64,000 bases of DNA from Geobacteraceae bacterium (GCA_013336525.1 JAAXTM010000003.1:1-64000), one strand, 5' to 3'. Counted from the stretch's first letter, positions 1-9,568 are shown. Notes: a model not told the origin generated them from the sequence alone. Program-made: numbers and translations.

Positions 1-30
1 GCTGTGTGGGAAAGTAGGTCGCCGCCGGGA
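1..30 (+). rRNA. rrf: 5S rRNA, 3' end only
   Basis: The first 30 bases match the conserved 3' end of proteobacterial 5S rRNA (GTGTGGGAAAGTAGGTCGCC followed by GCCGGGA). The 5' part lies outside the window. A strong terminator follows at once, as expected at the end of an rRNA operon. Confidence 0.8.
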
Positions 31-38
31 ATAAAAAT

Positions 39-75
39 AAACGCCCCATCACATAAATTATGTGATGGGGCGTTT
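39..75 (+). terminator. rRNA operon terminator
   Basis: A perfect 16-bp stem (39-54 with 60-75, core ACGCCCCATCACAT) closes a 5-base loop and runs into a short T-rich end. It directly follows the 5S rRNA end. Confidence 0.9.
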
Positions 76-142
76 TGCGTTTGATTAAATCAAGGCAATA
101 ATTAAAACAAACTTACAATAAAAACAGAAAGTCTTACGCTGA

Positions 143-640
143 CTATTCTCTTACAAAAATATCCTGATCGGATTCATGTACCATTCCCATGATATGGGCA
201 TACTCGGATTCAATCAAGGCGTAATGAACCTGAGTTTCTTTGACAACCCTCTCAAAAACTGATCTTACAGTTGGGTCTACCACTCCTTGTGCAAGTTGTG
301 TGTATTGGCCTATACAGTCCTTCTCTTCAGCAAGAGCAAGTTCAAGGGCTTTTTGTTCGACCATGTCTTCGTTTATGGCTCTTTCCAGCTTCATATACGC
401 AGGGTTTTTTTTATCAGCTGGTGAATTAATGTATGAGGCCAGATCGCCGAACTCGGAGCCTTTATAGTGGTCAAAAAAAGCTTTGAGATGACCGACTTCT
501 TCGTTGGCGAGCATATCAAGGACCTTCCTGGCTCTTTCGTTCTTCGCACTAGACGCGGCCCTCCGATAAAAATCCATGCTGTCCTTTTCTGCTTTAATTG
601 CCAAGCTGATTGCCTCTTGTAGCGAATATTCTCTTCCCAT
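143..640 (-). CDS. ferritin-like/rubrerythrin-family diiron protein
   Basis: This is a 165-aa, mostly helical protein of the rubrerythrin-type ferritin-like superfamily, which uses a carboxylate-bridged diiron site for peroxide or iron handling. The expected metal ligands are visible: EKDSMDFY near residue 18, EEVGHLKAFF near 47, EEKDCIGQY near 105, and a final E..VHY in the last helix. No C-terminal rubredoxin domain (two CxxC) is present, so it is not a classical rubrerythrin. The start at 640 was chosen over an upstream ATG at 700 because GGAGG sits 6 bases before it. It stands alone, back to back with the ppsR gene. Its substrate cannot be told from sequence. Confidence 0.8.
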   Translation of the reverse strand: MGREYSLQEAISLAIKAEKDSMDFYRRAASSAKNERARKVLDMLANEEVGHLKAFFDHYKGSEFGDLASYINSPADKKNPAYMKLERAINEDMVEQKALELALAEEKDCIGQYTQLAQGVVDPTVRSVFERVVKETQVHYALIESEYAHIMGMVHESDQDIFVRE

Positions 641-670
641 GTGAACCCTCCTTAATATGTTATTAAGTTT

Positions 671-700
671 ACAGTATATCCATGATTTATATTTGGTCAA
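671..700 (-). promoter_or_regulatory. probable promoter of the ferritin-like gene
   Basis: On the minus strand TTGACC (695-700) and TACTGT (671-676) are separated by 18 bases, about 30 bases upstream of the chosen start codon. This is a moderate sigma-70 match. Confidence 0.45.
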
Positions 701-753
701 TACATATGATGCATTTATTTAAGAGAAGTTATATTAGTATTTACAAAATATGC

Positions 754-782
754 TTGACAAATCGCATATGACCACGTACATT
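754..782 (+). promoter_or_regulatory. sigma-70 promoter of the ppsR-type gene
   Basis: A perfect -35 TTGACA (754-759), 17-base spacer and -10 TACATT (777-782) lie about 40 bases upstream of the 824 start codon. Confidence 0.6.
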
Positions 783-823
783 CTCATTAGAATGATTGGC
801 TGTAAATCTCATTAACTAAGTAA

Positions 824-1654
824 ATGATATTGACGAATATGAAAACAATTTATGTGCTTTCTGATTCGACAGGAGAGACCGCTGAGCGTGTAATACGTGC
901 TGCACTCTCTCAATTCTACGATGGGGATGTACGTGTTCACCATCTTTTTAAAGTCAGCTCTCAGTTAGATGTGCACAATGCCCTGTCTGTAGCGGTTAGT
1001 TCCCCAGGGCTTGTAGTTTATACTTTAGTGGATCCTCTTTTGTCAGAGGTTGTTGAGCGAGTTGCCGAAGAATCCGGGCTAATTACTGTTGATTTGCTCA
1101 GTCCGCTTATGTATAGCCTGTCACGTTATCTAGGTGCTCCCTCACGAGGAAAACCTGGCTTGCTTCATCGTATCGATACTGATTATTATCGTCGTGTTGA
1201 GGCGGTTAACTTTACTGTTAAGCATGATGATGGTCAGGAAACCAGGTATCTGCATAAGGCTGACCTTGTACTTGTTGGTGTGTCACGTTCCTCAAAAACT
1301 CCACTTTCCATGTATTTAGCCCATAAGGGATATAAAGTTGCAAATGTACCACTCGTTTTTGGTATTGCACCGCCTAAAGAATTATTTGAGATAGATCAGA
1401 CAAAAATTGTTGGTTTGTTGATTGATCCAAAACGTCTTGTTGAAATTCGCACCTCTCGGTTGATTAATATGAGACAAAGTCCTCGCGGGAGTTATAATGA
1501 CTATCAACAGGTAGAAGATGAAATATCTGCCTGTCGTCAGTTATATAGGAAACATCCGGAATGGTATATTGTTAACATAACTAATAAGTCAGTTGAAGAA
1601 GCAGCATCTGAAATTATGCGACGAATGGAAATGAATGCGGGTAATGAATGTTAG
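824..1654 (+). CDS. ppsR: pyruvate, water dikinase (PEP synthase) regulatory protein, kinase/pyrophosphorylase
   Basis: This 276-aa protein belongs to the DUF299/PPSR family of bifunctional ADP-dependent kinases and Pi-dependent pyrophosphorylases. These switch PEP synthase (or PPDK) off and on by threonine phosphorylation. The N-terminal VLSDSTGETA signature (about residues 11-20) and the P-loop GVSRSSKTP (152-160) are intact, and the length is normal. The start is uncertain: ATG 824 and ATG 839 both lack a clear Shine-Dalgarno site, and the family signature fits either. No ppsA/ppdK gene is in the window, so the target is inferred from the family. The neighbouring response regulator starts 36 bases downstream. 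Confidence 0.88.
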   Translation: MILTNMKTIYVLSDSTGETAERVIRAALSQFYDGDVRVHHLFKVSSQLDVHNALSVAVSSPGLVVYTLVDPLLSEVVERVAEESGLITVDLLSPLMYSLSRYLGAPSRGKPGLLHRIDTDYYRRVEAVNFTVKHDDGQETRYLHKADLVLVGVSRSSKTPLSMYLAHKGYKVANVPLVFGIAPPKELFEIDQTKIVGLLIDPKRLVEIRTSRLINMRQSPRGSYNDYQQVEDEISACRQLYRKHPEWYIVNITNKSVEEAASEIMRRMEMNAGNEC

Positions 1655-1690
1655 TATATATATGATTGCCGTCTAAAAAAGGAGATTAAG

Positions 1691-2362
1691 ATGAAAATAC
1701 TTATTGTGGAAGATGAAAAAAAAGTTGCCAGCTTCATTAAGCGGGGACTTGAAGATGACAACTACCAGGTTACGCTCTGTTATGATGGCGTTGATGGGCT
1801 TAAGCGCGCCAATAGTGGTGACTTCAATCTGATTATCCTTGATTGTATGCTGCCAAAAAAGGATGGTTTGACTTTGTTGCATGAATTGCGTGAGTCAGGG
1901 AATCAGGTTCCAGTTTTGATGTTGACAGCAAAATCTGAAACTGATGATATTGTATCTGGTTTAGATGCCGGTGCAGACGATTATATCGCTAAACCATTTG
2001 CTTTTGCCGAATTACAGGCCAGAGTGAGAGCTTTAATCAGACGCAGTGAGCAGGATCGTGGTGCAGAGATCCGTTTTGCTGACTTGCGGCTTGACCCAGT
2101 TAACCACAAGGTTTGGAGAGGTCAAGCCGAGATTGTTCTTACAGCAAAGGAATATAACCTCCTAGCATATATGGTTAGAAATGCAGGAAATGTTCTTACT
2201 CGCGCAAATATAGCAGACAATTGTTGGGAATACCCGTTTGAAACGTTCACAAATATTATTGATGTTTATATTAACTACCTACGAAAGAAGGTTGATGGTA
2301 AATTCCCGACAAAACTTATACACACTGTTCGTGGCCAAGGCTATATCCTGAAAGAGGGTTAG
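1691..2362 (+). CDS. OmpR/PhoB-family response regulator (orphan)
   Basis: This 223-aa protein has a receiver domain (residues 1-115; acidic pair E7/D8, phosphoacceptor D51 in IILDCMLP, conserved K near 101) followed by a winged-helix trans_reg_C DNA-binding domain (about 127-220, ending HTVRGQGYILKEG). GGAGATTAAG precedes the ATG. Its closest look is to CusR/QseB-type regulators, but no sensor kinase gene is adjacent. It lies 128 bases before a periplasmic protease gene, so an envelope-stress role is possible but unproven. Confidence 0.85.
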   Translation: MKILIVEDEKKVASFIKRGLEDDNYQVTLCYDGVDGLKRANSGDFNLIILDCMLPKKDGLTLLHELRESGNQVPVLMLTAKSETDDIVSGLDAGADDYIAKPFAFAELQARVRALIRRSEQDRGAEIRFADLRLDPVNHKVWRGQAEIVLTAKEYNLLAYMVRNAGNVLTRANIADNCWEYPFETFTNIIDVYINYLRKKVDGKFPTKLIHTVRGQGYILKEG

Positions 2363-2490
2363 TGAGGGGGTTGATTTTTCCTGATTGATTGTTTATTTTA
2401 CATACGGAAACAGTCAGGGGCGGTGTCGTGAGTTATGCGATCTCGCCCTTGCTGTTAAATTAACATTCTGTATATCAGGGGAGGTCAATT

Positions 2491-3909
2491 ATGTTTCTAT
2501 CACGTTTCTTTTCAGTTCAGATTCTGGTTATAGGGTTGATTGTTGCACTCTCTCAACCAAATGTATCTGTAGCGAAGGCAGTTAGTCCCGACTTTGCGGC
2601 CCTTGCAAAAAAAGTGAATCCAACTGTTGTTAATATCCGCACAGCAAAAAATATAAAGCCAAAACAGCGCGTTCGTCGACCGCAACAGCAAAATCCATTT
2701 GGTAATAACTTTTTCGATGATTTCTTTAACCGCTATCTTGACGAAATGCCCCAACAGCGGCCACGTCGTGAGCAAAGCCTCGGCACTGGGTTTATCATCA
2801 GTCCGGATGGTTATATAATAACCAACAATCATGTTGTCAACGGTGCTGACGAAGTGATGGTTAAGTTGTCTGACGGCAGGGAAGTCAAGGGAGAAATAAA
2901 GGGATCGGATGAGAAGGTCGATCTAGCTTTAATCAAGATTAGTGAAAAGGAGCGTCTTCCCTTTGCCGAATTGGGGGATAGCGACAGCCTTGAAGTTGGA
3001 GAATGGGTTATGGCTATCGGTAATCCGTTCGGTCTTTCGCATACCGTTACTGCTGGAATTGTTAGCGCCAAAGGTAGGGTTATCGGAAGTGGCCCATATG
3101 ATGATTTTATTCAGACTGACGCTTCCATTAATCCAGGAAACTCCGGAGGTCCGCTTTTCAATGCCGAGGGGCGAGTAATAGGCGTAAATACTGCTATTAT
3201 CGCCGGTGGGGGTGGAGGGATTGGATTTGCTATTCCGATAAGCATGGCCAAAACTATCGTTAACCAGCTACGTGAATCTGGCAAAGTGATCAGAGGGTAC
3301 CTCGGCGTTCGTTTTCAGCCTCTTACTGCTGATCTGGCCAAATCTTTTGGTCTCGAATCTGATAAAGGTGCCCTGATAGCTTCGGTTGAAAAAGATACTC
3401 CAGCAGAAAAAGCCGGCCTCAAAGCTGGAGACGTGATAGTAGAATATGATGGAAAACAGATCACCGAAGGGAGCGAGTTGCCTCGATATGTTGCAACAAC
3501 CCCAGTTGACAAGAAGGTAAGGATTGTAATTTATCGCGATGGTTCCAAACAGGACATTTTTCTTGTTGTCGGTAAACTGAAAGACAAAGATGGTGAGCCG
3601 GGTCCGGACGGCGGCAAGGATAACGACAGGATCGGCTTATACGTTGAAGAAATCAGGAAGGATATTGCCGACCGGTTTGGCCTCAGTGACAATAAAGGGT
3701 TGGTTATTACTGAGGTTAAACCAGGTTCTTCAGCTGAAGAGGCCGGAGTGACGGCTGGCTCTATTGTTATTGAAATCAATGGTCGCCGACCGGAAACTGT
3801 AAAAGCATACAACTCACTAGTTACTGCGCTTAAAAAAGGTGACGTAATGCGGTTGCTGCTGAGGCGACCTGATGGGACTACGCATTACATTGCATTGAAA
3901 GTTGAGTAG
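2491..3909 (+). CDS. degQ: periplasmic serine endoprotease, DegP/DegQ (HtrA) family
   Basis: This 472-aa exported S1C protease degrades or refolds misfolded envelope proteins. An N-terminal signal peptide ends near AKA (residue 30). The trypsin-like domain carries the triad H114 (TNNHVV), D144 (KVDLALI) and S218 (NPGNSGGPLF). Two PDZ domains follow (about 270-365 and 385-465). A Q-linker and F/N-rich stretch at 55-90 resembles the LA loop region. GGGGAGG lies 8 bases upstream of ATG. The gene is preceded by a 128-base leader with a GC-rich hairpin (about 2416-2452) and ends in a strong terminator. DegP, DegQ and MucD cannot be separated by sequence alone. Confidence 0.93.
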   Translation: MFLSRFFSVQILVIGLIVALSQPNVSVAKAVSPDFAALAKKVNPTVVNIRTAKNIKPKQRVRRPQQQNPFGNNFFDDFFNRYLDEMPQQRPRREQSLGTGFIISPDGYIITNNHVVNGADEVMVKLSDGREVKGEIKGSDEKVDLALIKISEKERLPFAELGDSDSLEVGEWVMAIGNPFGLSHTVTAGIVSAKGRVIGSGPYDDFIQTDASINPGNSGGPLFNAEGRVIGVNTAIIAGGGGGIGFAIPISMAKTIVNQLRESGKVIRGYLGVRFQPLTADLAKSFGLESDKGALIASVEKDTPAEKAGLKAGDVIVEYDGKQITEGSELPRYVATTPVDKKVRIVIYRDGSKQDIFLVVGKLKDKDGEPGPDGGKDNDRIGLYVEEIRKDIADRFGLSDNKGLVITEVKPGSSAEEAGVTAGSIVIEINGRRPETVKAYNSLVTALKKGDVMRLLLRRPDGTTHYIALKVE

Positions 3910-3912
3910 TTT

Positions 3913-3945
3913 ACAGAGGCGGGTTTACAACCCGCCTCTGTTTTT
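3913..3945 (+). terminator. rho-independent terminator after degQ
   Basis: A 13-bp perfect stem (3913-3925 with 3929-3941) with a 3-base loop is followed by TTTT. It begins only 3 bases after the degQ stop, and the GGAGAG ribosome site of the next gene starts right behind the T-run. Confidence 0.85.
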
Positions 3946-3955
3946 GGAGAGAGTT

Positions 3956-4930
3956 ATGTCCGCCCGTTATGTGCAACCGCTTCGTATTTTGGTACAATGC
4001 GCCTTTCTTGTGTTTATGGTCTGGCTTGGACTCCTATTTTACCGGTTTGTACAAGTAGTCAGTTTCGAATCAATGGGTGCCGTTGCTGTCCGTCCTGATG
4101 GAATAGACGGTTTTCTCCCGATATCCGGCTTATTGGGAACCGCATTATGGATAAGAGGAGGTGGAATTAATTCCATTCACCCAGCGGCGGTAATTATCTT
4201 TATAACGGTAATTTTGGTCTCACTCCTGTTAAGACGTTCCTTCTGTTCCTGGATTTGTCCGGTTGCGGTACTTTCCGAGACTGCCTGGAAGGGGGGCTTT
4301 CGCCTGGTGCGCCGCAACCTGCGTCTGCCTGCATGGCTTGATGTTGCAATGCGAAGTCTGAAATATCTTTTGATGCTATTTTTTATCTATTTTATTGCAA
4401 TTGCCATGTCGACCGACGCTTTGACTATGTTTATTCAGTCAGACTATCACAAGATAGCTGATGTTCGTCTGATGAACTTTTTTCTGCACATATCACCGCT
4501 GGTGTTGGGTATTATTCTTGTTCTTGTGGCGTTATCAATAGTGTTGCGTAATCCGTTCTGCCGCTACCTCTGTCCATACGGGGCCCTGCTGGGTCTGGTC
4601 GCAACGCTTTCTCCACTGCGTGTAACCAGAAACACCGATCGCTGCGTATCTTGCGGAGTATGCAGCCAGGTCTGTCCGACCTATATTGATGTCATGCACA
4701 AAACGAGTGTCACGTCTCCCGAATGTATCGGCTGCTGGCGATGTATCAGCCACTGTCGTTTCAATGAAGCACTGTCAATGAGAGCGGTCCGCCGCTACGC
4801 TGTGCCTGGCCTTGTCTTTGCCGCTCTGGTTGTGCTGCTGTTTTGGGGCGGATCAATGGTAGGAAAGTTGAACGGGCATTGGCACAGCTCCATATCTCTT
4901 GAAGAATATGTCCGATTACTGGGCAAGTAA
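3956..4930 (+). CDS. membrane polyferredoxin, NapH/NosR-like 4Fe-4S protein
   Basis: This 324-aa protein has about five membrane helices and belongs to the 4Fe-4S membrane protein family that includes NapH and the YccM/NosR C-terminal half. Two CxxxCP motifs sit at helix ends (C97/C101 in FCSWICP, C202/C206 in FCRYLCP). Two classical cluster motifs follow at C230-C233-C236-C240 and C257-C260-C263-C267. It would pass electrons between the quinone pool and a periplasmic or cytoplasmic partner; the partner is not visible here. ATG 3956 was chosen because GGAGAG precedes it; the open frame upstream runs through the degQ terminator. Confidence 0.82.
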   Translation: MSARYVQPLRILVQCAFLVFMVWLGLLFYRFVQVVSFESMGAVAVRPDGIDGFLPISGLLGTALWIRGGGINSIHPAAVIIFITVILVSLLLRRSFCSWICPVAVLSETAWKGGFRLVRRNLRLPAWLDVAMRSLKYLLMLFFIYFIAIAMSTDALTMFIQSDYHKIADVRLMNFFLHISPLVLGIILVLVALSIVLRNPFCRYLCPYGALLGLVATLSPLRVTRNTDRCVSCGVCSQVCPTYIDVMHKTSVTSPECIGCWRCISHCRFNEALSMRAVRRYAVPGLVFAALVVLLFWGGSMVGKLNGHWHSSISLEEYVRLLGK

Positions 4931-4948
4931 CCAAAAGGAAGAACTGTT

Positions 4949-6118
4949 ATGGGCGTATATGCCAACACTGTAAGTATTACCCAGTTCACTGTAACGGGCG
5001 AATTGCCGGGAACTGATCAATTTCAATGGTTTTCAAAAAAACTGGCTGATCGCGGGTTCCAGTCGATAGAAAATTCCACTGAAGAGTCTTCTGAGGGGTG
5101 GACGCTGGTGGACAAGCCGGACGATGCCGCTTTTGAAGTACCATCCGATTTTTGGCGCGACAATTTTGTCCTATTTTCTCTTCGCCGGGATCAGCGAAAA
5201 ATCCCGGCTGCAGTTCTTAAATCACACACTGCACGGGAAGAGGGTGCTTTTTTGGCCCAAAATCCTAACTTGAGACGGACTCCCAAGCATAAGCGTGAAG
5301 AGATTAAGGAACAGGCTCAACTGCGCTTGATGACCAGATGTCTCCCAGTCCCTTCAATAGTCGATGTTGTCTGGGATCAGAAGAGTGGCATATTAACACT
5401 TTACAGTCTTGGTACCAAAGTTATCGAGCGCTTTGAAGATCTCTTCCGCAAAACATTTGAAGGCTTCAGTCCTATCATTGTGCATCCGTATGCGCGGGCT
5501 CAGGCTTTGCTGAAAGGTCAGCAGCTTGACTCTTTGGAAGCAGCCAATCAGGCCGGTTCTGACTCTGTTGTTGCTTTAGTCCGAGAAAATCAGTGGCTTG
5601 GTTGGGAGTTTATGTTATGGCTGCTGCAGCGAGGAGTAAGCGGAGAGGGTGAGTTCTCCGTTTGTTGTCCCGGGCATATTGCGATCGGCGAAAAGTTTTC
5701 CGCCTGGATTGATGATAGAATTCAGTTGCAGGGTGGGGGGGAAGAAGGAGGCATTCAGAAAGTCACTGTTTCAGGTTCCCAGGACAGTTACCTTGAGGCC
5801 ATATCTGCTCTCAAGGGGGGCAAACGGATTACCAGCGCAACGATCTGTATGGAGAAGGATGAGAACCCATGGAAATTGACTCTCAAAGGTGATACGTTTG
5901 GATTTGCATCTTTCAAATGCCCTCAGGTGCGTATTGAAAAAGATTCTACCGTAGATCAGATGAGTGAACGTGAAGCGGTTTTTTATGAACGGATGTTTCT
6001 TATGGACCAAGGGCTACAACTGTTTGACAGTTTATATACATCGTTTCTTACTGAGCGTCTGACCGATGCATGGAACGGGCGCTTACTGGCGATTCAAGCC
6101 TGGCTGAATGGAGAGTAG
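4949..6118 (+). CDS. rdgC: RdgC-family recombination-associated protein
   Basis: This 389-aa protein resembles RdgC, a ring-shaped DNA-binding protein that restrains RecA filament activity. The similarity is in the arrangement of segments: an early F..RRDQRKIPAAVLKSH stretch (about 73-87), then a conserved helix and beta segment (EIKEQAQLRLMTRCLPVPS, then VDVVWDQKSG..TLYS, about 115-155). The C-terminal part is longer than in E. coli RdgC. An AAGGAAGAA ribosome site precedes ATG. It starts 18 bases after the polyferredoxin gene and ends 4 bases before obgE, so it is probably co-transcribed with obgE-proB. Confidence 0.7.
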   Translation: MGVYANTVSITQFTVTGELPGTDQFQWFSKKLADRGFQSIENSTEESSEGWTLVDKPDDAAFEVPSDFWRDNFVLFSLRRDQRKIPAAVLKSHTAREEGAFLAQNPNLRRTPKHKREEIKEQAQLRLMTRCLPVPSIVDVVWDQKSGILTLYSLGTKVIERFEDLFRKTFEGFSPIIVHPYARAQALLKGQQLDSLEAANQAGSDSVVALVRENQWLGWEFMLWLLQRGVSGEGEFSVCCPGHIAIGEKFSAWIDDRIQLQGGGEEGGIQKVTVSGSQDSYLEAISALKGGKRITSATICMEKDENPWKLTLKGDTFGFASFKCPQVRIEKDSTVDQMSEREAVFYERMFLMDQGLQLFDSLYTSFLTERLTDAWNGRLLAIQAWLNGE

Positions 6119-6122
6119 ATAA

Positions 6123-7139
6123 ATGAAATTCATTGATGAAGTAACATTGTTTGCAACTTCTGGGCATGGTGGTGCTGGTTGTGTCGCCTTCCGGCACGAA
6201 AAATTTATTGAATTCGGCGGACCAAGCGGCGGTGATGGCGGTAAGGGTGGCGATGTTATTTTCGAAGCAATCTCAGGACTTTCAACCTTGTTGGAGTTAC
6301 GCCACAGGCCCCATCAAAAGGCTGAGAATGGTCATAACGGCATGGGCAAAAACCGCCATGGCGCGGGTGGTAAAGATCTGCTTATTAAGGTGCCGGTTGG
6401 AACAGTTATCAAGGATGCAGATACCGATGATATTCTGGCGGACCTCACAGAAAATGGTCAGCGCGTGATTCTGCTGAAGGGTGGCAGGGGAGGGCAGGGG
6501 AATGCCAGATTTGCCTCCGCTACCAACAAAGCTCCGAAATTTGCCCAGCCGGGGGAAGAACACGAGGAGCGCAAGCTTCGACTGGAATTGAAGCTGATGG
6601 CTGATGTCGGGCTTCTTGGATTACCAAATGCCGGCAAATCTTCACTTATCAGCAAGGTCTCTGCCGCTCGTCCCAAAATTGCTGATTATCCCTTTACTAC
6701 CATGGTTCCATCACTAGGAGTTGTACCGTATAAAAATTATAAATCCTTTGTTATGGCCGATATTCCCGGAATTATCGAGGGGGCCAATGAGGGCGCCGGA
6801 CTGGGTCATCGCTTTCTCAAACACCTGGAACGATCCGGTATATTGCTGCACCTGGTCGACATCTCCTGGATGCCGGAACGCGATCCACGGGCTGAATTCG
6901 AATCAATAAATAAAGAGTTGGCTCTTTTTAGCCCTGAATTGGCCGCAAAGAAACAGATTGTTGTTATTACTAAAATTGATCTCCCGCAAACCAGAGCAGA
7001 ACTGCCTGCAATACAGGCCTGGTTCGAAGGGGAAGGTGTTACGGTTTTTCCCATCTCTTCTGCAACGGGCGAAGGGATAGACCTGTTACTGGACGAGATT
7101 GCCGGGCGTTTGTGGGGTCCGCCTGAAGAGGTGTGGTGA
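6123..7139 (+). CDS. obgE: Obg/CgtA GTPase
   Basis: This 338-aa GTPase acts in late 50S ribosome assembly and stress signalling. The glycine-rich Obg fold covers residues 1-158. The G domain follows with G1 GLPNAGKS (166-173), switch [10 protein letters not shown]3 DIPG (213-216) and G4 TKID near 283. The short C-terminal extension seen in some homologues is nearly absent. It shares one base with proB (TGATG), which indicates translational coupling. Confidence 0.97.
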   Translation: MKFIDEVTLFATSGHGGAGCVAFRHEKFIEFGGPSGGDGGKGGDVIFEAISGLSTLLELRHRPHQKAENGHNGMGKNRHGAGGKDLLIKVPVGTVIKDADTDDILADLTENGQRVILLKGGRGGQGNARFASATNKAPKFAQPGEEHEERKLRLELKLMADVGLLGLPNAGKSSLISKVSAARPKIADYPFTTMVPSLGVVPYKNYKSFVMADIPGIIEGANEGAGLGHRFLKHLERSGILLHLVDISWMPERDPRAEFESINKELALFSPELAAKKQIVVITKIDLPQTRAELPAIQAWFEGEGVTVFPISSATGEGIDLLLDEIAGRLWGPPEEVW

Positions 7140-8260
7140 TGAGGAAGGAACTGCTCAAAACAGTTAAACGAGTTGTAATTAAAATTGGTAGCAGGGTGCT
7201 GACCGACTCAGCAGGCGCCTTGGATATGGCTGTCATCGGTAGAATATGTGGTGAAATTGCAATTCTGCACCAAAAGGGTCTGCAAGTCATAGTTGTGTCC
7301 TCTGGAGCTATCGCGGCAGGCAGAAGCGAGCTGGGGCTGACAGATAAACCGCGAACAATTCCTCACAAGCAGGCAGCAGCAGCAGTTGGTCAGACCCGTT
7401 TGATGCTTGCATATGAAAAATCTTTGGCCCCCAATAATCTTAAAGCGGCCCAAGTTCTTTTAACCAGTGAAGACTTAAGCAGTCGCCAGCGTTTTCTTAA
7501 TGCCAGGGCGACTCTTAATGCTCTGCTTAGTTTTGGAATAATACCTATAATTAACGAGAATGATACCGTTGTTGTTGAGGAAATCAAATTCGGTGATAAT
7601 GATAACCTTTCTGCACTGGTTACCAATGTAGCGGAGGCTGATCTGCTATTGATTCTGACTGATATTGAGGGGTTTTACAGCGCAGATCCACATACTCACC
7701 CAGATGCGGTATTGATCCCCCTGATTAATGGAGTCACTCGCGAGGTAGAACGAGCAGCCGGTGGTTCCGGATCAACAGTCGGTACCGGTGGCATGGCAAC
7801 TAAGGTTGCAGCAGCCAAGAAGGCCGGTAAAAATGGCGTTTCAACCATTATGGTGTCAGGAAAGTTGAACGGGATTATTGTCTCTGCCCTTCAGGGAGAG
7901 GATGTGGGTACTCTATTTCTGCCCTCTGGTATAGGGCTTAATCGTAGGAAACATTGGATTGCGTATACACTTAAGCCGTCTGGTAGAATAACTGTGGATG
8001 ATGGAGCACGGAATGCGCTGCTCAAGAAAGGTAAGAGTCTGCTCCCTTCTGGAGTTGTCAAGGTGGAGGGACGGTTTGAACGGGGGGCGTGTATCAGGCT
8101 GTATGGATTGGATGGCGTTGAGTTTGCCCGAGGGTTGTCAGACTATTCCAGCGCTGAGTCTGTCAGGTTGATTGGATGTAATAGCACGGAAATAGAGAGT
8201 ATTCTAGGGTATCACTACGGAGATGTGCTTATTCATCGGGATAACCTGGTCTTGCTTTAG
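7139..8260 (+). CDS. proB: glutamate 5-kinase
   Basis: This 373-aa enzyme phosphorylates L-glutamate in the first step of proline synthesis. The amino acid kinase domain (KIGSRVLTD near the N-terminus, [27 protein letters not shown]) is followed by a C-terminal PUA domain (about 280-365, [10 protein letters not shown] onward). The ATG at 7139 overlaps the obgE stop by one base and is preferred to two in-frame GTG codons just upstream. proA is not in the window. Confidence 0.96.
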   Translation: MRKELLKTVKRVVIKIGSRVLTDSAGALDMAVIGRICGEIAILHQKGLQVIVVSSGAIAAGRSELGLTDKPRTIPHKQAAAAVGQTRLMLAYEKSLAPNNLKAAQVLLTSEDLSSRQRFLNARATLNALLSFGIIPIINENDTVVVEEIKFGDNDNLSALVTNVAEADLLLILTDIEGFYSADPHTHPDAVLIPLINGVTREVERAAGGSGSTVGTGGMATKVAAAKKAGKNGVSTIMVSGKLNGIIVSALQGEDVGTLFLPSGIGLNRRKHWIAYTLKPSGRITVDDGARNALLKKGKSLLPSGVVKVEGRFERGACIRLYGLDGVEFARGLSDYSSAESVRLIGCNSTEIESILGYHYGDVLIHRDNLVLL

Positions 8261-8266
8261 TATGTA

Positions 8267-8298
8267 AAGTCCTCAGAGAATGCTATCTCTGAGGACTT
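8267..8298. terminator. bidirectional terminator between proB and the minus-strand cluster
   Basis: A perfect 13-bp stem (8267-8279 with 8286-8298) with a 6-base loop lies between two convergent genes. T-rich tracts are present on both sides. Confidence 0.8.
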
Positions 8299-8315
8299 CT
8301 TTAACAATAGATTTG

Positions 8316-9566
8316 TTATTGTCTCTGCACTACAGTAGAAGCGCGCGCAGTAAAGATATCTTTTCTTTGTAGGCTGTTGTTTACTATTTCAAGACGCCCT
8401 CGTAATTCCTGCCCAACTTCACTGTCCTCTCGCACCTTTACTTCCATATCAAATTCTACGAGTTTGCCCATTTCAATTTGATCAACTTTGAAGACAATCG
8501 TTCCATTTGCCTCCTGTTTTAGTGCAGAGTCCTTAGTTCCCTGAAAATCAACCTGGGTGGGGAGTTTAAGTCTTACCGTCAAATTTCGAGCCGTCAATGA
8601 ACCTGCATTGAGAACAGTTACATGGTAGTTAAGTTTTTCGCCTGGAGTGACTTTTGGTTTTGCAAGTTTTGCAACACTGCGTACAAGTGGTGCAGAGCTG
8701 ACCAGGATGGTTTCTTTCTGAAAACTTATATCACTAAATTTTGTTGATACTGCTTTAACCATCATGGGGGAACGATTGCCATCAACCATTTCAGCAGGCA
8801 TTCTGAATACTATATTCCCCTTAAATGTTTCACCTGCAGCAAGCTGAAGTCGAGTTATGTTTTCATCAGGTTTGTTTGCTCTGACCAGAATTGCTCTGTA
8901 TTCTTTGGCTGCCGCTATAGTTAGCAAAAAATCTTCGTTATTTTTACCGTTGTTAGAAATCTCAATCGGCATATTCCCATTACTGCCAACAGGGAACGGT
9001 TCATCGACTCCATTCAGAGAGATAGTGACATTTATACTTGATCTGGCAATTTTCTCAGCTTGCAGGCGTTCCTGCTCAGCCTTCGCTTTAGCTGCCAGCT
9101 CCATCTCCAGTTTCAGTTTTGCAGCACGTTCACGTGCAAGAGCGTCAGAGCGTACTTTGCTGGCTGCAATTTGCAGCGTCTTGTCTGCGCCAAGAACCTC
9201 ACCCTTTTGATAGCGATTAGCCAATATCTTTAATTCATCTTCTAGGGATGTCTTAAGTCCGCTTTCAGGAAACTCGGTTGTAAACAGGACAGTTGACTTT
9301 GCCGCACGTTCATAATTCCCTGATTTAAGGCTGGCGCGAGCAATCAGAAGAAGGGTTACATCCCTGAGTGGTGAGTCAGGGAAAGCCTGATTTAATTGAT
9401 CACATTTATCAATGGTTAGCAGATAATCTTTCTGTTGGTAAGCATTGAAGGCCTCCACAAATACAGTGGAATCATCAATTTCATTGGCGTTTCCACGAGC
9501 GAAAGAAATTAAAATGAAGATCAGTGCCAGAATGAGCTGTGTTATGTTTCTGGTAACGTTTTTCAA
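8316..9566 (-). CDS. exported protein with TPR-like N-terminus, coiled coil and DUF11-like repeat
   Basis: I do not recognise a named family for this 416-aa protein. A signal peptide (residues 1-27) is followed by helical TPR/BamD-like repeats (YQQKDYLLTIDKCDQL, SGNYERAAKS; about 35-115). An A/K/E-rich coiled coil comes next (about 140-172, RERAAKLKLEMELAAKAKAE). Beta-rich domains with DUF11-type sequence (PGEKLNYHVTVLNAGSLTARNLTV) form the C-terminus. It is probably periplasmic or surface bound. It begins with TTG just 2 bases after the rpoD stop and is thus probably co-transcribed with rpoD. Similar proteins are hard to place because DUF11 is a generic repeat. Confidence 0.6.
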   Translation of the reverse strand: MKNVTRNITQLILALIFILISFARGNANEIDDSTVFVEAFNAYQQKDYLLTIDKCDQLNQAFPDSPLRDVTLLLIARASLKSGNYERAAKSTVLFTTEFPESGLKTSLEDELKILANRYQKGEVLGADKTLQIAASKVRSDALARERAAKLKLEMELAAKAKAEQERLQAEKIARSSINVTISLNGVDEPFPVGSNGNMPIEISNNGKNNEDFLLTIAAAKEYRAILVRANKPDENITRLQLAAGETFKGNIVFRMPAEMVDGNRSPMMVKAVSTKFSDISFQKETILVSSAPLVRSVAKLAKPKVTPGEKLNYHVTVLNAGSLTARNLTVRLKLPTQVDFQGTKDSALKQEANGTIVFKVDQIEMGKLVEFDMEVKVREDSEVGQELRGRLEIVNNSLQRKDIFTARASTVVQRQ

Positions 9567-9568
9567 GT

